Assembly (NCBI GenBank): GCA_964478455.1
Contig: CAYZJD010000316.1
Span: forward strand, 1 to 5,656
From: CAYZJD01 sp964478455
Lineage (GTDB): Bacteria; Acidobacteriota; Terriglobia; Bryobacterales; Bryobacteraceae
Direction: 5' to 3'
DNA: 5,656 nt
Both the position numbers and the translations under genes were made by a program. The notes beneath the pieces were generated by a model. It saw only the letters and a list, made by a program, of their open reading frames with translations. It did no database searches and was not told the origin of the DNA. This document shows, piece by piece, positions 1 through 5,500 of the stretch. How positions within the stretch are numbered: position 1 is the stretch's first letter; every line of letters begins with the position of its first letter.

Positions 1-1
1 C

Positions 2-76
2 CTGGAGAATACGCTGACCGAATTGCGGTTCCGCTACGTGCATATCCTCGAGGAGAGCAAGCTGCAAACGTCGTAG
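2..76 (+). CDS. C-terminal end of an unidentified upstream protein (partial)
   Basis: An open frame runs from the left edge to a TAG stop at 74-76, giving the last 24 residues of a protein. They begin LENTLTELRF, end EESKLQTS, and look helical and charged. I do not recognise the family from so short a tail. The case that it is real: the frame is open up to the edge, its stop directly abuts the ATG of the next gene (TAGATG), and the same zero-base junction occurs at the next gene boundary, which suggests a coupled operon. It could still be a chance open frame, because 75 bases is little evidence. Confidence 0.55.
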   Translation: MENTLTELRFRYVHILEESKLQTS

Positions 77-871
77 ATGTCTTCTGGTATCGAGCCGCTG
101 CGAATCACCGTGCTCGGGTCCGGGACCAGCGTCGGAGTGCCGACGCTGGGCTGCCGGTGCGAGGTGTGCCGGTCGGAGGACCCGCGCGACCGGCGGCTGC
201 GGCCGTCGGTGCTGCTGCGTTTCGGCGGGCGATGGGTGCTGATCGACACCACGCCGGACTTCCGCTACCAGGCATTGCGCGTGGGCATGGAACGGCTCGA
301 CGCCATCCTGTTGACGCACGAGCACGCTGACCACATCCTGGGCCTGGACGACGTCCGGCCTTTCAACTTCCATCAGAAGGGCCCGATCCCCGTATACGGC
401 TCGGCCCGGACGCTGGAGGCGATTCGCCAGCGGTTCGCGTACGTGTTTAGCGGCGAGGAAACGGAATCGTCCTTGCCGCGGTTGGAGATGCACGTGCTCG
501 ACGGCGGGCCGTTCGAACTGTTCGGACGCCAGTTCACGCCGGTGCCGCTCAAGCACGGCAGCTCGAACGTGTATGGCTTCCGCTTCGGGGCGGCCGCCTA
601 TCTGACGGACCACAGCGAGATCCCGGAATCCTCGCTGGAGATGCTCCGCGGGCTGGACGTGCTGTTTCTGGACGCGTTGCGGCACAGGCCGCACCCGACG
701 CATTCGACGGTGGAGCGCTCGCTTGGATACGTGGAGAGGCTCCGGCCGGCGCGGGCGTTTTTCACTCACATCTGCCACGAGTTGCCGCATGCGCGCACCG
801 AAGAGGGACTGCCGCCGGGCGTGCGGCTGGCCTATGACGGACTCGAGATGATCGTGGAGGAGGCGGCGTAG
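77..871 (+). CDS. PhnP-like metallo-beta-lactamase-fold hydrolase (phosphodiesterase family)
   Basis: A cytosolic di-metal hydrolase of the COG1235/PhnP branch of the metallo-beta-lactamase fold, 264 residues. The N-terminal strand LRITVLGSGTSVG is followed by a Cys cluster (C26, C28, C31). The main metal motif is HEHADH at 81-86. Further likely ligands are H160, D178 and H231. H234, three residues after H231, would complete a structural zinc site with the three Cys, as in E. coli PhnP; this Cys3-His site is what separates the branch from generic MBL proteins. E. coli PhnP cleaves 5-phosphoribosyl 1,2-cyclic phosphate in C-P lyase metabolism. No phn gene is visible here, so the substrate is open and I give no symbol. 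The ATG at 77 abuts the upstream stop. Its only purine-rich stretch (50-57) is about 19 bases away, so initiation probably depends on coupling. The gene is likely cotranscribed with ribF. Confidence 0.9.
   Translation: MSSGIEPLRITVLGSGTSVGVPTLGCRCEVCRSEDPRDRRLRPSVLLRFGGRWVLIDTTPDFRYQALRVGMERLDAILLTHEHADHILGLDDVRPFNFHQKGPIPVYGSARTLEAIRQRFAYVFSGEETESSLPRLEMHVLDGGPFELFGRQFTPVPLKHGSSNVYGFRFGAAAYLTDHSEIPESSLEMLRGLDVLFLDALRHRPHPTHSTVERSLGYVERLRPARAFFTHICHELPHARTEEGLPPGVRLAYDGLEMIVEEAA
856..863 (+). promoter_or_regulatory. Shine-Dalgarno site of ribF inside the upstream gene
   Basis: GGAGGAGG lies 8 bases before the ATG at 872, within the last codons of the MBL hydrolase gene. It supports 872 as the ribF start and, with the abutting TAG/ATG, points to termination-reinitiation coupling between the two genes. 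Confidence 0.75.
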
Positions 872-1834
872 ATGGCTTCGGAAGTGAAGATCTACCGGAG
901 CCTGGAGGCGCTCGACGGCCGGTTCGGGCCCTGCGCCCTGACCATCGGCAACTTCGACGGCGTTCACGCAGGCCACCGGAGGATCTTCCGGCGGGTGGCT
1001 GAACTGGCGCGGCAAGGCGGATGGAAGGCGTCGGCGATGACCTTCTCGCCGCATCCGGCCAGGGTAGTCGCGCCGGAGCGCGCGCCGCGGCTGTTGACGA
1101 CGCCCGAACAGCGCTGCGCGCTGATGGCGGCGGAAGGCATCGAGCAGGTGCTCATCCTGCCGTTTCGCGAGCAGATCGCGCGGCTGACGCCGGAGGAGTT
1201 CGTCCGCGAAATCCTGGTGCGGAAGCTCGGCGTGAAGCTGGTGGTGGTGGGCAGGAACTTCCATTTCGGACACCGCCAGGCGGGCGACACGGCCGCGCTC
1301 CAGCGGCTCGGCGAGAGGTTCGGTTTCCCGACGGAGGTGGTCCCGCCGGTGTCCGTCCGTGGCCGGAGCATATCGAGCAGCGAAGTGCGCAGGCTGATCG
1401 AGGGCGGCGCGGTGGCGCTGGCGGGGCGGCTGCTCGAACGCTGGTATGCGATCGAAGGCGAGGTCGTGCCGGGACGCGGGATCGGGACGTCGAAAACAGC
1501 GCCGACGCTCAACCTGAAGACCGCCGCCGAGGTGCTTCCGGCGACGGGCGTTTATGTCACCCGCACACGCGACCTGGCCGATGGGCGGGAGTGGCCTTCG
1601 GTGACCAACGTCGGCTACCGGCCGACGTTCGCGGGAACCGACCTGTCCATTGAGTCGTTCCTGCTCGCGCCGCTGGAGGGCTTGACGCCGCGGCTGATCC
1701 GGGTGGAATATCTGCGGCGGCTCCGCGAGGAGCGGGAGTTTCCGGACGCCGAGAGCCTCAAGGAGCAGATTCTGCGCGATGCGGCGCGGGCGCGCGCGTA
1801 TTTCCGGCGGCTGGAGCGGTGGTCGGCGTTCTGA
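872..1834 (+). CDS. ribF: Bifunctional riboflavin kinase / FAD synthetase
   Basis: Makes FMN from riboflavin and ATP, then FAD from FMN and ATP, in the cytosol. It has 320 residues, close to the usual 305-315. The N-terminal FAD synthetase (nucleotidyltransferase) domain shows GNFDGVHAGH at 26-35, FSPHP at 58-62, VVGRNFHFGHRQAGD ending near 139 and ISSSEVR at 167-173. The C-terminal flavokinase domain starts near 187. It keeps the PT and N of the PTxN motif (P211, T212, N214), NVGYRPTF at 246-253, the likely catalytic E261 and a C-terminal EREFPDAESL region. Two flavokinase stretches are divergent: the usual GFPT is TAPT, and the usual DFDGDLYG-type segment reads APLEGLTP (266-273) with no length change. 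These may be normal for the lineage. The start is fixed by the Shine-Dalgarno at 856-863. The gene directly follows the MBL hydrolase and was probably transcribed from further upstream. Confidence 0.95.
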   Translation: MASEVKIYRSLEALDGRFGPCALTIGNFDGVHAGHRRIFRRVAELARQGGWKASAMTFSPHPARVVAPERAPRLLTTPEQRCALMAAEGIEQVLILPFREQIARLTPEEFVREILVRKLGVKLVVVGRNFHFGHRQAGDTAALQRLGERFGFPTEVVPPVSVRGRSISSSEVRRLIEGGAVALAGRLLERWYAIEGEVVPGRGIGTSKTAPTLNLKTAAEVLPATGVYVTRTRDLADGREWPSVTNVGYRPTFAGTDLSIESFLLAPLEGLTPRLIRVEYLRRLREEREFPDAESLKEQILRDAARARAYFRRLERWSAF

Positions 1835-1836
1835 AA

Positions 1837-1859
1837 GAGCGGGCCGGCGACGCCCGCTT
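1837..1859 (+). terminator. Stem-loop after ribF, possible terminator
   Basis: Two bases after the ribF stop, AGCGGGC (1838-1844) pairs with GCCCGCT (1852-1858), giving a 7-bp GC-rich stem with a 7-base loop; a G-T wobble at 1837/1859 may extend it. Placement suits the end of the ribF transcript. It is not followed by a clear T-run, only TTG then the -10 box of the next gene, so intrinsic termination would be weak. The left arm occupies the place where a -35 box for lacD would sit. Confidence 0.45.
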
Positions 1860-1867
1860 GCTATACT
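1859..1867 (+). promoter_or_regulatory. Extended -10 promoter of lacD
   Basis: TG-C-TATACT fits an extended -10 element (TGnTATAAT-like; TATACT at 1862-1867). No recognisable -35 lies 17 bases upstream, which is acceptable for the extended -10 class. Transcription would start near 1874, leaving a leader of about 28 bases that carries AAGGAG at 1889-1894, 7 bases before the lacD ATG. Confidence 0.6.
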
Positions 1868-1901
1868 GGTGAGGAACCCCAAATTCATAAGGAGCTCCTG
1901 A

Positions 1902-2918
1902 ATGAAGTTATCCGAAGGTAAAGTCAAGCACTTACGAGCGCTTGCCGACGCCAATGGCGTGATTGCGGCCGCCGCGATGGACCAGCGCGGCAGTTTGCAG
2001 AAATCGATTGCCGGCGCTAAAGGCATCGACAAGAAGGAAGTGACGCCCGAGATGATGGCGGAGTTCAAGGCCGCCGTCACGAAGGTGCTGACGCCGCACG
2101 CGAGCGCGATCCTCCTCGATCCGGAGTTCGGGCTGGAAGCGGCCAAAGCGCGCAGCAAGAACGCCGGGCTGCTACTGGCCTACGAACAGAGCGGATATGA
2201 CAATACGCAGCCGGGGCGCCTGCCCGACCTGCTGCCGCACGTGTCGGTGAAGCGCATCAAGGACTGGGGCGCGGACGCAGTCAAGATCCTCATCTACTAC
2301 ACGCCGTTCGATGACGCCAAGGTCAACGACATCAAGCACGCCTTCATCGAGCGCATCGGCGCCGAGTGCATGACGTACCAGATCCCGTTCTTCCTGGAGT
2401 TCGTCGGCTACGATCCGAAGGGCGGCGACGAAAAGGGCCTGGAGTACGCGAAACTCAAGCCGGAAATCGTGACCAGAAGCATGGAGGAGTTCTCCAAGCC
2501 GCAGTATTACGTGGACGTGCTGAAAGTCGAGGTTCCGATCAATGCGGAGTGCGTCGAGGGGAGCCTGGTGTACAAGGGCCAGAGGGCGTACTCGTGGACC
2601 GAGGCGCTGGAGCATTTCCGGCGGGCAGCCGCGGTCGCGACGAAGCCGTTCATCTACCTCAGCGCGGGTGTGAGCAACGCGCAGTTCGTCGAGTCGCTGC
2701 GGATGGCCGCCGAGGCGGGCACGGATTTTTCCGGCGTGCTCTGCGGCCGGGCCACCTGGAAGGAAGGCATCCCGGTCTACGCCAAGCAAGGCGTGAAGGC
2801 GCTCGAGGACTGGCTGTCGAAAGACGGCGTGAAGAACATCAACGCGGTCAACGACGCGATCAAGGCTGCCAAGCCATGGTACGCGAAACTTGGCCTGGAG
2901 CCGGTGGCGGCCGCGTAA
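1902..2918 (+). CDS. lacD: Tagatose-1,6-bisphosphate aldolase family protein (class I, LacD type)
   Basis: A cytosolic class I (Schiff-base) aldolase of 338 residues; LacD proteins are about 325. LacD splits tagatose 1,6-bisphosphate into dihydroxyacetone phosphate and glyceraldehyde 3-phosphate, and family members accept several ketohexose bisphosphates. The early phosphate/active-site motif MDQRGSL has D27. K128 lies in DAVKILIYY, E166 in FFLEFVGY, and the likely Schiff-base lysine K208 in DVLKVEVP; these correspond, with a shift of about three residues, to the active-site residues I recall for the Gram-positive enzyme. The C-terminal phosphate-binding part contains YLSAGVSNAQF (252-262) and VLCGRATWKEG (279-289). 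The start has a good Shine-Dalgarno (AAGGAG, 7-base spacing) and its own promoter. No lacA, lacB or lacC is nearby, so a role as a general fructose/tagatose bisphosphate aldolase is as likely as galactose or lactose breakdown. The gene converges on the PAP2 gene. Confidence 0.88.
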   Translation: MKLSEGKVKHLRALADANGVIAAAAMDQRGSLQKSIAGAKGIDKKEVTPEMMAEFKAAVTKVLTPHASAILLDPEFGLEAAKARSKNAGLLLAYEQSGYDNTQPGRLPDLLPHVSVKRIKDWGADAVKILIYYTPFDDAKVNDIKHAFIERIGAECMTYQIPFFLEFVGYDPKGGDEKGLEYAKLKPEIVTRSMEEFSKPQYYVDVLKVEVPINAECVEGSLVYKGQRAYSWTEALEHFRRAAAVATKPFIYLSAGVSNAQFVESLRMAAEAGTDFSGVLCGRATWKEGIPVYAKQGVKALEDWLSKDGVKNINAVNDAIKAAKPWYAKLGLEPVAAA

Positions 2919-2930
2919 CAGCTAAGTAAT

Positions 2931-2988
2931 GGGGACAGCCAGCGCTGTCCGCTCGCAAACTACGCTTGGGACAGCGTAGGCTGTCCCC
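2931..2988. repeat. REP/BIME-like double-hairpin palindromic element
   Basis: The 58 bp contain the 7-mer GGACAGC or its complement GCTGTCC four times in alternating order. They form hairpin A, GGACAGC-CAGC-GCTGTCC (2933-2950), and hairpin B, GGGACAGC-GTAG-GCTGTCCC (2968-2987), 17 bases apart. The whole also folds in one register: 10 bp (2931-2940 with 2979-2988), one A/A mismatch, one G/T pair, 8 bp (2943-2950 with 2969-2976) and an 18-base loop. A third alternative stem is CTACGCT/AGCGTAG (2960-2966 with 2973-2979). Neither strand has a T-run after a stem, so it is not a textbook terminator, although it sits between convergent genes where it could end both transcripts. The two-inverted-hairpin design resembles REP doublets (BIMEs); no REP-associated transposase is in the window. 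It overlaps the last codons of the PAP2 gene. Confidence 0.65.
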
Positions 2989-3820
2989 GGCAAGCCCCGA
3001 GGACCGCTCCCACCGCCAGCGCGGCGCCGGCGAGGACATCGACGGCATAGTGATACCGGCCGTAGATCGTGGCGGTGGCGATGAGAATCACCATCGCCAG
3101 CAAGACGCGCCAAACCCATCTCGCTTCCGGAAGAACCCGCCGCATGGCCAGCGCCGAGGCGAACGCCGCCGACACGTGCGCGCTCGGGAAAACGCTGGTG
3201 TGGATCCCGTACCCGCTGAGCAGCGCCCAGTTGAAGCGGCGAAAGACTGTACTGTACGACGGGAAGTCCTGGCCGGGGAAGACGGTGCGTGGCGGCTCCG
3301 ACGGGAAATACGGAAACAGAGCGTAAGCGCCGAGGACGGCCAGCGCGAGAGGGAACAGGTAACGGTCGGCCCGTTCCCCGCGCCGGTACGCGTAGAGGGT
3401 AGCGAGCGCGAAGTAGGGGATGGCATAGACAAGCGAGTAGGCGATCTCGAGCACGGAGGGGAACACAGGCCCGAGAGACTCGATGGCGGCGCGCAGGCCG
3501 AGATCATACAGCAGGATCCTGTCCCAGACGACCCAGGAGCGCTCGAGTTCGTAAGTGTGCCGCGGCGGGGCGAACCAGCCCATTTCGCGGTAGGCGAGGA
3601 TGAGCAGCGGCAGCGGAAACCAGTCGCGGACGGTTCGAAGAACACGGCGGCGCCGCAGAGAATCGGCGTAAGCGAGGAGGAAGCAGCCGGCGATGATGGT
3701 GAGGTTCAGCAGGAAGACGACCTGCGCGGTGGCTTTGGGCGCCGGAAGCAAGCGCGCGAGCGCGGCGGCGTAGAGGAAGTACGCGACCAGGACGATCTCC
3801 GAGCGGCGCAGCAGAGTCAT
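2960..3820 (-). CDS. PAP2-superfamily integral membrane phosphatase
   Basis: A polytopic inner-membrane protein of 286 residues in the phosphatidic acid phosphatase type 2 superfamily, which removes or transfers phosphate on lipid or isoprenoid phosphates. Hydrophobic segments are near residues 8-26, 33-51, 67-77, 127-145, 153-171, 236-253 and 259-276. The signature motifs are PSEPPR at 173-178 (motif 1-like), FPSAH at 211-215 with the catalytic His at 215, and GRYHYAVD at 254-261, giving R255, H257 and D261. The GRYHYAVDVLAG form resembles the Aur1/inositolphosphotransferase-type branch, so a lipid phosphotransferase is an alternative to undecaprenyl-pyrophosphate or phosphatidate phosphatase; the substrate cannot be told. 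No Shine-Dalgarno precedes the ATG at 3820, and a weak promoter may place the transcript start right there. The last nine codons and the stop lie inside the repeat at 2931-2988. It is divergent from the Gfo/Idh/MocA gene. Confidence 0.9.
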   Translation of the reverse strand: MTLLRRSEIVLVAYFLYAAALARLLPAPKATAQVVFLLNLTIIAGCFLLAYADSLRRRRVLRTVRDWFPLPLLILAYREMGWFAPPRHTYELERSWVVWDRILLYDLGLRAAIESLGPVFPSVLEIAYSLVYAIPYFALATLYAYRRGERADRYLFPLALAVLGAYALFPYFPSEPPRTVFPGQDFPSYSTVFRRFNWALLSGYGIHTSVFPSAHVSAAFASALAMRRVLPEARWVWRVLLAMVILIATATIYGRYHYAVDVLAGAALAVGAVLGACRGQPTLSQA

Positions 3821-3861
3821 CGCGGTACAGTAAGGTGGAAGAAAGGAATCCTCAACCTACT
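3821..3861. promoter_or_regulatory. Divergent intergenic region with a weak minus-strand promoter
   Basis: Only 41 bp separate the PAP2 start from the chosen start of the oxidoreductase. On the minus strand, TTGAGG (3855-3850) and TACTGT (3832-3827) lie 17 bases apart. The -35 matches four of six consensus bases; the -10 has only the outer T, A and T. A transcript from it would begin at about 3820, the first base of the PAP2 ATG, which fits the lack of a ribosome binding site. For the plus strand I see no convincing promoter, only AAAGGA at 3842-3847 as a Shine-Dalgarno 14 bases before the ATG at 3862. Confidence 0.3.
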
Positions 3862-5202
3862 ATGCACCCAACCAGAAGACGTTTCCTGCAAGCCTCGGCT
3901 GCCGGAGTTGCGGGCGCGCAGGCTGCGGCGGGGCAGGAACGGAAGATCTCGCCGGCCGACAAGATCCGCTTTGCGACGATCGGCATCGGCGGCATGGGGA
4001 CCGGCGACACGCGGAACGCGCTCTCGATCCCCGGCAACGAGCTGGTGGCCGTGTGCGACATCTATGACGGGCGGCTGACGCGCGCGCGGGAGGCCTTCGG
4101 CGATGGCGTCTTCACCACGCGCGACTACCGCGAGATCCTGGCCCGCAAGGACGTGGACGCGGTGATCATCGCCACGCCGGATCACTGGCACGCGCAGATG
4201 GCGATCGACGCGCTGAACGCGGGCAAGGACGTCTACCTCCAGAAGCCGATGGTGCAGAAGATCGAGCAGGGCAAGGCGGTGATCGAGGCGTGGAAGAAGA
4301 GCGGCCGGATTCTGCAAGTGGGAAGCCAGTACGTGAGTTCGGTGATCTACGCGAAGACGAGGGAACTGATCCAGTCGGGCGCCATCGGCCAGTTGAACAT
4401 GGTGGAGGCGTGGCTCGACCGGAACACGGCCATCGGCGCCTGGCAGTATTCGATTCCGCCGGATGCGTCGCCGTCGAACATCGACTGGGACCGGTTTCTG
4501 GGATCCGCCCCGAAGACGCCCTTCGATCCCGTGCGCCTGTTCCGGTGGCGCAACTATCAGGATTACGGAACCGCCGCGGCCGGCGACCTGTTCGTGCACC
4601 TGCTGAGCGGGCTGCACGTCTCCACGGGCTCGCACGGTCCGGTGCGCATCTTCGCTACCGGAGGCCTGCGCTACTGGAAGGACGGCCGCGACGTGCCGGA
4701 CGTGATGCTGGCGCTGATGGATTATCCGGAGACGCCGCGTCATCCCGCCTTCAACCTGGTGCTGCGGGTCAACTTCAAGTGCGGGCTGGCGGAGGAGCAG
4801 TTCGGTTTCCGGTTCGTCGGCAGCGGCGGGAGCATCCTGGCGGGCGATGCCGTCGAACTGAAGAAGACGCCGGATGAAAGCGAGCCGGGCTTCACCATCG
4901 GCACGTTTCCGAAAGCAGTGCAGGAGGAGTTTCTCAAGGAGTACCGGCGGAAGTACCCGCCGGCGTCGGTGAGCGCGGCGAACCTGCGGACGGAAACGGT
5001 GGAGAAGTTCATGCCGCCGCCGGGCTACAATCCGCACGTCGATCATCACCGGATATTCTGGGCCGCCGTACGGAGCCGCAAGCCGGTAGTGGAGGATCCC
5101 GTGTTTGCGTTCCGCGCCGCCGGTCCGGCGCTGCTGGCCAACACCAGCTACTTCGAAGGCCGCATCGTGAAGTGGGACCCGGAGACGATGACGGCGAGTT
5201 GA
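3862..5202 (+). CDS. Tat-exported Gfo/Idh/MocA-family NAD(P)-dependent oxidoreductase
   Basis: A 446-residue sugar or polyol dehydrogenase-like protein, probably exported folded with its nicotinamide cofactor. The N terminus MHPTRRRFLQASAAG has the twin-arginine motif at 5-9, an Ala-rich stretch to about 22 and a likely cleavage site near 22-25. The Rossmann motif GIGGMG is at 41-46, followed by an acidic strand end (VCDIYD, 64-69), then ATPDHWH at 104-110. The family EKP motif is QKP here (127-129), keeping catalytic K128. The C-terminal half has the substrate-domain features GDLFVHLLSGLH (241-252) and DHHRIFWAAVRSRKP (394-408). The substrate is unknown. The frame extends to a GTG at 3835, but I chose the ATG at 3862 because it puts the Tat arginines close to the N terminus and has AAAGGA upstream, although the 14-base spacing is long. 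It stands alone as a transcription unit, divergent from PAP2 and 43 bp before vapB. Confidence 0.9.
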   Translation: MHPTRRRFLQASAAGVAGAQAAAGQERKISPADKIRFATIGIGGMGTGDTRNALSIPGNELVAVCDIYDGRLTRAREAFGDGVFTTRDYREILARKDVDAVIIATPDHWHAQMAIDALNAGKDVYLQKPMVQKIEQGKAVIEAWKKSGRILQVGSQYVSSVIYAKTRELIQSGAIGQLNMVEAWLDRNTAIGAWQYSIPPDASPSNIDWDRFLGSAPKTPFDPVRLFRWRNYQDYGTAAAGDLFVHLLSGLHVSTGSHGPVRIFATGGLRYWKDGRDVPDVMLALMDYPETPRHPAFNLVLRVNFKCGLAEEQFGFRFVGSGGSILAGDAVELKKTPDESEPGFTIGTFPKAVQEEFLKEYRRKYPPASVSAANLRTETVEKFMPPPGYNPHVDHHRIFWAAVRSRKPVVEDPVFAFRAAGPALLANTSYFEGRIVKWDPETMTAS

Positions 5203-5227
5203 GGAGCGCGAGCGGCCGCCGCGCCGG

Positions 5228-5246
5228 CGATGTATACTATACATCG
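5228..5246. promoter_or_regulatory. vapBC operator palindrome overlapping the -10 box
   Basis: CGATGTATACTATACATCG is a perfect 19-bp palindrome with 9-bp arms around one central C. It contains TATACT (5233-5238), a good -10 box, and ends on the first base of the vapB GTG. Transcription would start near 5245-5246. Type II antitoxins commonly bind such palindromes to repress their own operon, so this is the expected VapB/VapBC operator. There is no clear -35 at 16-18 bases and no Shine-Dalgarno, which points to a leaderless message. Confidence 0.7.
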
Positions 5247-5500
5247 TGAGGCGGACCCAGCTCTATCTCGAAGAAGACGTGTGGACGGCGCTGCACGTCC
5301 GCGCGCGGCAATCCGGGCAGTCGGTTTCCGAGCTGGTCCGGCAAGCCGTGCGCGAGCGGTATCTGGGCGCGGCCGCTTCGCGCCGCGAGGCGATGCAGGC
5401 GTTCGCCGGCATCTGGAAGGATCGGGCGGACCTGGCCGATCCCGAGGCTTACATCCGCGGGCTTCGTAAAGGCAGCCGTCTCAGCAGGCTCACCCGGTGA
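5246..5500 (+). CDS. vapB: VapB-type ribbon-helix-helix antitoxin
   Basis: An 84-residue type II antitoxin expected to bind and block the toxin encoded next and to repress the operon. The N-terminal part fits a ribbon-helix-helix DNA-binding domain: strand TQLYLEE (4-10), helix EDVWTALHVRARQSG (9-23), turn, and helix SVSELVRQAVRERY (26-39). The C-terminal part, with FAGIWKDRADLADPEAYIR, is the likely toxin-wrapping tail. The GTG start at 5246 puts the DNA-binding strand at the very N terminus as expected. It has no Shine-Dalgarno and sits right at the end of the operator/-10 palindrome, so leaderless translation is likely. The stop TGA overlaps the toxin start as GTGA (5497-5500), the usual coupling in TA modules. 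The family call is from the fold pattern and the PIN-domain partner. Confidence 0.88.
   Translation: MRRTQLYLEEDVWTALHVRARQSGQSVSELVRQAVRERYLGAAASRREAMQAFAGIWKDRADLADPEAYIRGLRKGSRLSRLTR

Noticed and set aside
1890..1899. Palindrome AGGAGCTCCT covering the lacD Shine-Dalgarno, considered as a translation-control hairpin
   Set aside because: Allowing a four-base loop leaves only a 3-bp stem, too weak to hide the site. Probably chance.
3835..3861. Upstream GTG start giving nine extra residues for the oxidoreductase
   Set aside because: No ribosome binding site fits it, and the added acidic residues would precede the Tat motif. ATG at 3862 gives a typical short n-region.
2966..4078. A 370-codon plus-strand open frame over the PAP2 gene
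   Set aside because: Low-complexity, Arg/Glu/Gly-rich translation without a domain. The minus strand carries all PAP2 motifs and membrane segments, and the frame also runs into the oxidoreductase gene out of frame.
5212..5227. GC-rich stretch with GCGGCCGC after the oxidoreductase, considered as a terminator
   Set aside because: No stem with a usable loop followed by a T-run; such self-complementary GC strings are common in this base composition.
3817..5244. A 475-codon open frame on the minus strand, antisense to the whole oxidoreductase gene
   Set aside because: Its product is Arg/His/Ala/Val-rich with no recognisable domain, as expected from the complement of a GC-rich gene. The plus strand encodes a clear family protein over the same bases.
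5230..5469. Open frame with an ATG inside the vapBC operator
   Set aside because: It is out of frame with the antitoxin and its product is Arg-rich without a fold pattern. The GTG frame at 5246 gives a clear ribbon-helix-helix protein coupled to the toxin.
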